Assembly (NCBI GenBank): GCA_033791445.1
Contig: JASJGS010000144.1
Location: forward strand, 1-11,864
Direction of reading: 5' to 3'
Length of the DNA stretch: 11,864 nt
Source: JANTGF01 sp033791445
Lineage (GTDB): Bacteria > Bacteroidota > Bacteroidia > Bacteroidales > VadinHA17
Shown here: positions 6,964-11,864 of the stretch, one piece after another
Layout: every line of letters begins with the position of its first letter
Numbering within the stretch: position 1 is the stretch's first letter
The notes under the pieces: model-generated
What the model was told of the DNA's origin: nothing
The model's database searches: none
What the model saw: only the letters and a program-made list of their open reading frames with translations
Position numbers and translations under genes: made by a program

Positions 6964-8868
6964 TTAATTAATTTGATTGGCAAGAGCTTTTTCGACCTCC
7001 TTCATTTCAAGAAAAATCTCATGATCATAATAAGGTATTAAATACCAGGCACGGCTGAGGATTTCCTGCGCTTCCATAGGCTTACCCTGTTTATACAAAC
7101 CCAATCCATAGGTGTATAAATAATTCCCATTTTCAGGATAATTTTCAAGGGCACGAGCAACAAGTTCCATGCCTTCGGAAATATTGATGTTGTTGGAGAT
7201 GAGTAAGTTTGCCAGATCATTCATCGAATCAAATTTTTTGGGATTAATGGCAAGAGCACGCCTATATATTTTTTCAGCCTGTTCAAAATCACCAGCCTGA
7301 TCATACGCGCCTCCACACCAATACAAAATATTTGATTCTGACCAGTTATTCTGCTCACCTATGGATCTAAATTCAGCAAGATATTCATTTGCAGTAGTAG
7401 TATCTCCCTGCGATAGGGCACAGATAGCCTCCAGATGAACAATTCGAAGTTTTGCGTTGGGCCATAATTCCAATCCAAGTTCATAAATTTTCTTTTCCTT
7501 TTTATGATCACCAACCTCATGGTATGCTTTACCTAATAAAATGTAGGTCCAAATCCATGATTTTTTGTCAAATTTTTTATATATATCGACATTCTTCTCA
7601 AATGCTTCAATTGCATTTTCCCATTGTCCTGTATTAAATGAAGCCCATCCAATTGCATATATTTTATTCATGCAATATGGATTAATTTTCAAATATTCTT
7701 TCATGTAGTTTATTTGATCTATGGGCCGCTTATCAATTGCAGCTTTTATCTCCTTAATACTTAACTGTACATCAAGGGGTACATTATTTATCTTGTTATA
7801 AGCTTTATTTGCCCACTTTTTACTTAGCTCAGATTGTCCAATGTCTCCATACACATAGGATAACTTTATCATTGGAGAAACAAAGTTAGTATCAATATTT
7901 ATAGCCTTGTTATATAAATCTATAGCTGTGGTATAATCCAATGCACCATGAAAAGTATAGCCCTGAATGTAGTATTTATAAGCCTCAGTAGATTTGGTCA
8001 AAACATTTTTCAAATCATAGAACATCGATTCATCCAGTTGCTTTATTTCCAGATAATTTTTTATGAGTGATGATAGGGAATCCGTAATGTTGAAAAAGTC
8101 GTTCTCGGAATTTCCTTCAATTTCGTATGATTTATATATCTCTTCGCTAGCTGAATCCAGCAAGTTTGCTGTAATCCGTACTACCTTGCCGGATTTGTGT
8201 ACATTACCAATAATAACCGTGTTTGCCTGAAGCTTTGTAGCAATTTCGCTGGCAAATGTAGGGGTGAAGGAGGAATAGTTTATCAATTTCTCCCTCCCTA
8301 CAATGTTGTACATTGTTTCAAACTGCCTGACTGATAACTCGTTTGAGTTTGAAAGCGAGGTGATAAGAAGATTTTGAATTCCATCCTGCCAGACATTAAA
8401 TAGGGTATCTCCCGATAGATTCTGAAATGGCATCACAGCTACAGATATCCTTCCATCCGGGTCTCTATCAACTTTTGATTTGCCCCCGAAGATCTTTGGA
8501 TAAACCAGTATGCCTATTACCACAATTAGTACGGTGATAATTACATCGCTTAGCTTTAGTTTTCTTCTTCCTGGTTCAGCAGGCAATTCCTGCTTTATTG
8601 ACTCATCCCGCGATTCAGTTTTCTTTACACCTGAAGGGGTAATATCGAAAATCCAGGATAAGATGGCAACTATTGGAAATCCAATGACAAGCAATAAAAT
8701 TACTATTGTAGCAGTCCATTCAGGCAAGTGCAAGGGCTCAGAAACATTATTTACCAGTTCAATGATAATGTATGCAGCACCTGCATACATTGCGATAACG
8801 CTAAATACCTTACGGCGTTTCAGTTCGCTCCAGAGTTGATTCAGCCTATTGGTTTCTTTTGCACTCAC
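6964..8868 (-). CDS. Membrane-anchored TolB-like/TPR protein (divergent subtype), 634 aa, GTG start
   Basis: This is the first gene of the trio and a close paralog of 3266-5173: same length, same order of parts, same subtype motifs (S-V-A-V-M-P-F-Q-N, W-Q-D-G-I-Q-N, E-L-S-V-R-Q) and same tail E-V-E-K-A-L-A-N-Q. Membrane helices lie at about 22-40, 53-75 and 108-126, the TolB-like domain at about 140-270 and TPR repeats from about 298 to 620. The start is GTG at 8868. It aligns the entry motif L-W-S-E-L-K-R-R-K-V-F with the other two proteins, and the next in-frame Met lies inside the first membrane helix. It has diverged most from its paralog in the first TPR repeats (about 300-430), as expected if the partner-binding surfaces differ. 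A candidate promoter lies at 9024-9055, which leaves a leader of about 150 bases that contains a relic gene start. Confidence 0.9.
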   Translation of the reverse strand: MSAKETNRLNQLWSELKRRKVFSVIAMYAGAAYIIIELVNNVSEPLHLPEWTATIVILLLVIGFPIVAILSWIFDITPSGVKKTESRDESIKQELPAEPGRRKLKLSDVIITVLIVVIGILVYPKIFGGKSKVDRDPDGRISVAVMPFQNLSGDTLFNVWQDGIQNLLITSLSNSNELSVRQFETMYNIVGREKLINYSSFTPTFASEIATKLQANTVIIGNVHKSGKVVRITANLLDSASEEIYKSYEIEGNSENDFFNITDSLSSLIKNYLEIKQLDESMFYDLKNVLTKSTEAYKYYIQGYTFHGALDYTTAIDLYNKAINIDTNFVSPMIKLSYVYGDIGQSELSKKWANKAYNKINNVPLDVQLSIKEIKAAIDKRPIDQINYMKEYLKINPYCMNKIYAIGWASFNTGQWENAIEAFEKNVDIYKKFDKKSWIWTYILLGKAYHEVGDHKKEKKIYELGLELWPNAKLRIVHLEAICALSQGDTTTANEYLAEFRSIGEQNNWSESNILYWCGGAYDQAGDFEQAEKIYRRALAINPKKFDSMNDLANLLISNNINISEGMELVARALENYPENGNYLYTYGLGLYKQGKPMEAQEILSRAWYLIPYYDHEIFLEMKEVEKALANQIN

Positions 8869-8886
8869 TTAGTTTTATTTTTAATT

Positions 8887-9020
8887 CTACGATACCTCCC
8901 CTGCAACCTGGCTCCTCTCCAAAATAACCCACCGGGTTATTTCTTTACGGTCGGCCCCTTGCCAGAATTGTGATATTTTATTTGGATTGTCAGGCATCAG
9001 GTTTAAGTATTGCGATTGGT
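8887..9020 (-). pseudogene. Fossil junction of two TolB-like/TPR genes
   Basis: On the minus strand an ATG at 8997 opens 36 codons that begin M-P-D-N-P-N-K-I-S-Q-F-W-Q. This matches the start M-P-Q-P-I-N-K-I-L-Q-F-W-Q of the gene at 3266-5173; similarity fades within about 25 codons and a stop follows at 8887-8889. Immediately upstream the sequence TAA-ACCTG-ATG-CCTGA is identical to the junction between the intact genes at 6964-8868 and 5189-6958. The preceding codons (N-R-N-T-stop, about 9003-9017) resemble the N-Q-I-N-stop gene end. So the tail of one lost array member and the head of another survive here. The short reading frame might still be translated as a leader peptide of the operon, but a relic is the simpler reading. 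Confidence 0.75.
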
Positions 9021-9055
9021 ACATAAATGTACATCAATTCTTTATCAACCCCAAA
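9019..9055 (-). promoter_or_regulatory. Candidate promoter of the TPR array with overlapping palindrome
   Basis: On the minus strand, TTTG (9055-9052) is followed after 20 bases by TACATTTA (9031-9024). This fits the Bacteroidota pattern TTTG / TAnnTTTG except for the last base. The perfect inverted repeat GTACAT-AA-ATGTAC (9019-9032) covers the -7 element and would be a natural operator for a repressor. Transcription would start near 9018, upstream of the fossil junction and the gene at 6964-8868. Assignment rests on motif match and position only. Confidence 0.5.
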
Positions 9056-9072
9056 TATTTCTGGTTATTGGC

Positions 9073-9108
9073 AGTCCTACTCCTCACATTATCAAATAAT
9101 TATTTGGC
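9073..9108 (+). repeat. 36-bp direct repeat, copy 1 (promoter-associated)
   Basis: These 36 bases match 10118-10153 at 31 positions by hand alignment; the core CCTCACATT and the final TATTTGGC are identical. Both copies lie upstream of plus-strand genes and end in the TTTG of a candidate promoter. The repeat looks like a duplicated upstream region, not a coding repeat. Confidence 0.7.
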
Positions 9109-9133
9109 AGGAATCATTTATACCGTAACTTAT
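9103..9133 (+). promoter_or_regulatory. Candidate promoter of the cysteine-rich gene
   Basis: TTTG (9103-9106), a 19-base spacer and TAACTTAT (9126-9133) approximate the Bacteroidota TTTG / TAnnTTTG promoter. The last two bases of the -7 element deviate. The ATG at 9149 would leave a leader of about 10 bases. Support comes from the related sequence and similar spacing at 10148-10179, also before a gene. Confidence 0.4.
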
Positions 9134-9148
9134 CAAATAATATATTCT

Positions 9149-9361
9149 ATGGCCACAAGTAAAACTCCTGAGAACTGCTGGGAATATATCTCCTGCAGTG
9201 ATAGTATAAGGCAAAATTGTCCTGCCTACAAGAAAAGAGATGGAAAAGGATGCTATATATATTGTCAAACTCTTACATCCTCTTCCAAACGGTCTGAATT
9301 CACAAAAAACCTACCTGGCTGCATGGATTGTTCATGGTTTAAAGAACTCATCTCACAATAG
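9149..9361 (+). CDS. Small cysteine-rich 'CW' protein, 70 aa
   Basis: Seven cysteines stand in the pattern N-C10-W-E-Y-x2-C16-x7-C24-P-A-Y-x7-C35-x3-C39-x18-C58-x2-C61-x-W-F. The C-W-E-Y-x-x-C, C-P-A-Y and C-x-x-C-x-W-F signatures occur in a widespread group of small bacterial proteins and regulator domains of unknown role. I infer binding of a metal or an iron-sulfur cluster. No signal peptide or membrane segment is present from this start, so it should be cytoplasmic. The frame is open further upstream to an ATG at 8987, which would add a hydrophobic stretch. That part, however, overlaps the TPR relic and the 36-bp repeat, which is non-coding in its other copy, so I take the ATG at 9149. 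The next gene begins 16 bases after the stop, suggesting an operon with the methyltransferase. Confidence 0.8.
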   Translation: MATSKTPENCWEYISCSDSIRQNCPAYKKRDGKGCYIYCQTLTSSSKRSEFTKNLPGCMDCSWFKELISQ

Positions 9362-9377
9362 TTCATTCAAATGATAA

Positions 9378-9947
9378 ATGCCTTTATTGAGTAACTCTAT
9401 GAATAAGTTATTGCTTTTTGGAATAATAAGTATACCTGTGATAATTATATCGTGGCGATCACTGTTTAATTATAAAAGTCATGGCTTTTATCGATTTTTC
9501 AGTTGGGAGTGTATTATTTGGCTTTTTGTGGCAAATTATAAATTTTGGTTTGTTAATCCATTTACTACTACACAAATTATTTCATGGATATTTCTTCTAT
9601 TTTCAGCATATCTTGTTCTCACAGGAGTGATACTTATGAAGAAAAAAGGTAAACCAGGTATGTCTAGAGATGAAAAAACATTATACTCGTTTGAAAAAAC
9701 ATCGGAGTTGTTAGATACAGGGATTTTTAAGTATATCAGACATCCCCTGTATTCCTCGCTACTTTTTTTAACATGGGGTATATTTCTAAAAAATCCTACT
9801 ATTCAATTATTGTTAATCTCATTGATATCCACCACGGTTCTTTACCTTACGGCAATAATTGAGGAAAAGGAATGTGTTAAACACTTTGGTACTAAGTATG
9901 TTGAATACATGAAACGAAGTAAAAAATTTATACCATTCATTGTATGA
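9378..9947 (+). CDS. ICMT/PEMT-like integral membrane methyltransferase, 189 aa
   Basis: The protein belongs to the isoprenylcysteine carboxyl methyltransferase / phospholipid methyltransferase group. Its C-terminal half has the hallmark motif G-I-F-K-Y-I-R121-H122-P123-L-Y, followed by the membrane pair at about 125-161, then E162-E163, H-F-G171-x2-Y174-x2-Y177 and the closing F-I-P. These residues form the S-adenosylmethionine site in the family. Other membrane helices lie at about 11-29, 42-58 and 67-87. Bacterial members methylate small or membrane-bound acceptors; the substrate here cannot be told from sequence. The first ATG (9378) has no ribosome site; a second at 9399 (Met8), 37 bases after the upstream stop, begins just before the first helix and is equally possible. 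The position directly after the cysteine-rich gene suggests co-expression. Confidence 0.88.
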   Translation: MPLLSNSMNKLLLFGIISIPVIIISWRSLFNYKSHGFYRFFSWECIIWLFVANYKFWFVNPFTTTQIISWIFLLFSAYLVLTGVILMKKKGKPGMSRDEKTLYSFEKTSELLDTGIFKYIRHPLYSSLLFLTWGIFLKNPTIQLLLISLISTTVLYLTAIIEEKECVKHFGTKYVEYMKRSKKFIPFIV

Positions 9948-10117
9948 AGAAAAGAAGCAAATTGGAAAAACCATTCGAATGATAGCAAGAATTTGGAGTT
10001 TCTTACTATTGGTGTGGTATTGACATGGTTTGAGAATATATTAGATGATGTTCTATAAGCTCAAGTTTCTCGGGTGATGATTCGTTTTTTTGTTCGCTTT
10101 TCCAGTTATCTTATTTA

Positions 10118-10153
10118 AGTACTACCCCTCACATTCTCAATTATTTATTTGGC
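10118..10153 (+). repeat. 36-bp direct repeat, copy 2 (promoter-associated)
   Basis: This is the second copy of the repeat at 9073-9108 (31 of 36 bases alike by hand alignment). It lies in the 279-base spacer between the methyltransferase gene and the tandem array, and its end carries the TTTG of a candidate promoter. I see nothing else that can be named in this spacer apart from a 10-bp palindrome CATTCGAATG near 9974. Confidence 0.7.
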
Positions 10154-10179
10154 TGCCATCGCATAATTCTATATCTTAA
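10148..10179 (+). promoter_or_regulatory. Candidate promoter of the tandem secreted-protein array
   Basis: TTTG (10148-10151), a 20-base spacer and TATCTTAA (10172-10179) resemble the Bacteroidota promoter; the -7 element matches TAnnTT but not the final TG. It lies about 50 bases before the GTG start of the first array gene. Its resemblance to 9103-9133 in sequence and spacing is the main support. Confidence 0.4.
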
Positions 10180-10226
10180 TCAGGAATTCCATTTATGGGT
10201 CAATTAAACTATAAATAGAAATAATC

Positions 10227-10967
10227 GTGAAAAGAACCATCCTTATTTTGCTATTTATCAGTTGGCAGTTATTTTCATGGTCCCAGGTCAATGATAAAAT
10301 CATAACGAAAAATGGAGAAACTATTATCTGTCGAATAGACAGCATTACGGCCACATATATTTATTTTTCAACTGTGGTGAGAAATAGTTTAGTTCAAACG
10401 TACATGGAAATGAGTAAGGTAAAAGACTATCAACCCTATATTTTAGCTGATAATTTTATTGATTCTAGAATAGATTTCACGTATTTTCCTCAGGACAAGC
10501 CGTTTATAAAGAAAAAGGGAAAAATTAAAACCTATAAAACATGGGTAACTTTTATGAATAATTCCTTAAAATATAAAGGAGTTTTATACGAAGTAAATGA
10601 TTCTTCCATAACATTGACAGGTTCTGTAGAAATCAATGATTATTTTGAAAAAAACCTCGAGACGATAACTTTTCAGGTCAATTATATAAAAATGATAAGT
10701 ACCCGAAGAAAAAAGAATGCGGTGCGAGGAGTTTGGATTGGTGCCGTTTCAGGTTTTGGTGCAGCTTTTTTAGTGGGTTTTATAGGCTCTAGAGGGGATG
10801 TAGGTAGCGGAGGAATGTACACTTTCTTTTTCGGTATCCCCGCGGCACTCATTGGTGCTGGGCTTGGAGCCTTAATTGCATCCACCCCTTTAGGCATACC
10901 AATTCATGGGGACATGAATAGGTATTATCGTCGAAGAAAAATGTTAGAAAAACGTTCTTTAAAGTGA
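10227..10967 (+). CDS. Unknown secreted/membrane protein, array copy 1, 246 aa, GTG start
   Basis: A signal peptide (K-R-T, hydrophobic core, W-S-Q near 18-20) precedes two beta-rich modules. The first (about 22-68) has I-I-T-K-N-G-E-T-I-I-C-R-I-D-S-I; the second (about 104-158) has Y-K-G-V-L-Y-E-V-N-D-S-S-I-T-L. Both recall the G-x-x-I-x-G-x-V-x-x-I-x-x-x-x-I pattern seen in many uncharacterised Bacteroidota envelope proteins. After a basic stretch (R160-K163) come two glycine-rich membrane segments (about 169-187 and 198-219) of glycine-zipper type, then I-P-I-H-G-D-M-N-R-Y-Y and a basic tail. The GTG at 10227 is the only start that gives the signal peptide and aligns with the ATG of copy 2; there is no Shine-Dalgarno. 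I do not know its function. Insertion in, or assembly on, a membrane is suggested by the glycine pattern only. Confidence 0.85.
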   Translation: MKRTILILLFISWQLFSWSQVNDKIITKNGETIICRIDSITATYIYFSTVVRNSLVQTYMEMSKVKDYQPYILADNFIDSRIDFTYFPQDKPFIKKKGKIKTYKTWVTFMNNSLKYKGVLYEVNDSSITLTGSVEINDYFEKNLETITFQVNYIKMISTRRKKNAVRGVWIGAVSGFGAAFLVGFIGSRGDVGSGGMYTFFFGIPAALIGAGLGALIASTPLGIPIHGDMNRYYRRRKMLEKRSLK

Positions 10968-11086
10968 GAGCATTGCAACTTTCGAAATATCTATTTTCAT
11001 TTTTCCTATGCACTACAAAGGAATAAACATGAAAAAATCTATTCTAATTTTACTATTTATAGCTTGCCAACTATATACCTGGTCCC
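10950..11086 (+). repeat. Exact 137-bp repeat (first instance)
   Basis: This covers the end of array copy 1, the intergenic gap and the first 58 bases of copy 2. It is identical to 11728-11864 at a distance of 778 bp; the second instance is cut by the window edge, so the true length is at least 137 bp. Confidence 0.95.
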
Positions 11087-11745
11087 AGGTCAAAGATAAA
11101 ATCATAACGAAAAATGGAGAAACTTTCATCTGTCGAATAGACAGCATTACATCCACACATATTTATTTTGCAACCGTGGTGAGAAATAGTTTAGTTCAAA
11201 CTTATATCGAAATGAGTAAGGTGAGAGACTACCAACCCTATATTTTATCTGAAGATTTTATTGATTCAGGAGTAGATTTTACGTATTTTCCTCAGGACAA
11301 TCCGTTTATAAAAAAAAGAAAAAATAAAACCTATAAAACATGGGTAACTTTCATGAATAATTCCTTAAAATTTAAGGGAGTTTTATACGAAGTAAATGAT
11401 TCCTCCATAACATTGTCAAGTTCTGTAGGAATCGATGATTATTTTGAAAGTAACTACGAGACGATGACTTTTCAGGTTAATAACATAAAAATGATAAGTA
11501 CCCGAAAAAAAAACAATACGGTACGAGGAATTTGGATTGGGGCCGTTTCAGGTTTTGGGTCAGCATTTTTGGCGGGTTTAATAGCCGGTGAGGGAAATAC
11601 TTTTTTTTTTAGTATCCCTATGGCAGCCATTGGGGCCGGGGTTGGAGCTATAATTGGATCTGTACCTATTGGCATACATATCCATGGGGATATGAACAGG
11701 TATTATCGTCGTAGAAAAATGTTAGAGAAACGTTCTTTAAAGTGA
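11029..11745 (+). CDS. Unknown secreted/membrane protein, array copy 2, 238 aa
   Basis: This is a tandem paralog of the gene at 10227-10967, with the same order of signal peptide, two beta modules, two glycine-rich membrane segments and basic tail. I chose the ATG at 11029, not the one at 11008. It aligns with the start of copy 1, begins the signal peptide directly (M-K-K-S) and is preceded by AAAGGA (11017-11022) at normal spacing. The main length difference from copy 1 is in the loop between the two membrane segments, where copy 2 is shorter (G-E-G-N in place of a longer glycine/serine stretch), and one residue near 98. The C-terminal R-Y-Y-R-R-R-K-M-L-E-K-R-S-L-K is identical in both. The intergenic gap to copy 1 is 61 bases with no terminator, so the copies probably form one transcript. 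Confidence 0.85.
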   Translation: MKKSILILLFIACQLYTWSQVKDKIITKNGETFICRIDSITSTHIYFATVVRNSLVQTYIEMSKVRDYQPYILSEDFIDSGVDFTYFPQDNPFIKKRKNKTYKTWVTFMNNSLKFKGVLYEVNDSSITLSSSVGIDDYFESNYETMTFQVNNIKMISTRKKNNTVRGIWIGAVSGFGSAFLAGLIAGEGNTFFFSIPMAAIGAGVGAIIGSVPIGIHIHGDMNRYYRRRKMLEKRSLK

Positions 11746-11864
11746 GAGCATTGCAACTTTCGAAATATCTATTTTCATTTTTCCTATGCACTACAAAGGA
11801 ATAAACATGAAAAAATCTATTCTAATTTTACTATTTATAGCTTGCCAACTATATACCTGGTCCC
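11728..11864 (+). repeat. Exact 137-bp repeat (second instance, reaches window edge)
   Basis: This covers the end of copy 2, the gap and the first 58 bases of copy 3, and is identical to 10950-11086. The first mismatch to the left is at 11727 (G against A at 10949), still inside the gene end. Confidence 0.95.
11807..11864 (+). CDS. Unknown secreted/membrane protein, array copy 3 (5' end only)
   Basis: The last 58 bases encode M-K-K-S-I-L-I-L-L-F and the rest of a signal peptide, identical base for base to the start of copy 2, with the same AAAGGA ribosome site at 11795-11800. The gene leaves the window on the right. It is either a true third copy or an effect of contig assembly at a repeat. 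Confidence 0.7.
   Translation, partial: MKKSILILLFIACQLYTWS

Noticed and set aside
8987..9148. N-terminal extension of the cysteine-rich protein with a hydrophobic stretch, from ATG at 8987
   Set aside because: It overlaps the TPR relic on the other strand, and the 36-bp repeat at 9073-9108 recurs at 10118-10153 as intergenic DNA. The conserved part begins at the ATG at 9149.

Overview
The window looks like chromosome from a member of the Bacteroidota. The DNA is AT-rich, most starts lack a clear Shine-Dalgarno, two proteins are lipoproteins with a Bacteroidota-like lipobox (one followed by the acidic S-K-E-D export-type stretch), and the best promoter candidates fit the TTTG / TAnnTTTG pattern of this phylum. 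I cannot place it below phylum level.

Left part (1-3265), minus strand. A partial two-unit M16 zinc-peptidase lipoprotein gene (1-2006) runs off the left edge. Upstream of it lies a decayed 3' end of a TolB-like/TPR gene (about 2084-2204, with in-frame stops and a frameshift). Then come a convincing rho-independent terminator (2282-2319) and a gene for an unknown secreted lipoprotein (2345-3019). The spacer 3020-3265 holds a perfect 13-bp inverted repeat (3144-3174).

Centre (3266-9020), minus strand. Three consecutive, tightly packed genes encode inner-membrane proteins of one architecture: three N-terminal membrane segments, a TolB-like domain (COG5616 type), then many TPR repeats. The outer two (3266-5173 and 6964-8868) are close paralogs of a divergent subtype; the middle one (5189-6958) has the canonical TolB-like motif and tail. 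Upstream of the trio is a fossil gene-gene junction (8887-9020). Together with the relic at 2084-2204 it shows that the array was once longer. A Bacteroidota-type promoter with a 14-bp palindrome over its -7 element (9019-9055) is placed to drive the trio.

Right part (9063-11864), plus strand. Divergent from the array are a 70-residue cysteine-rich 'CW' protein and an ICMT/PEMT-like membrane methyltransferase, probably co-transcribed. After a 279-base spacer comes a tandem array of an unknown secreted/membrane protein: two full copies (10227-10967, 11029-11745) and the start of a third (11807 to the edge), with a 778-bp period between copies 2 and 3. The junctions are identical over at least 137 bp, so the last duplication or conversion is very recent. 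A 36-bp repeat places similar promoters in front of the cysteine-rich gene and in front of this array.

The common theme is expansion of paralogous envelope genes by tandem duplication, with visible birth (778-bp array) and death (TPR relics). No RNA gene, CRISPR array or transposase is visible.
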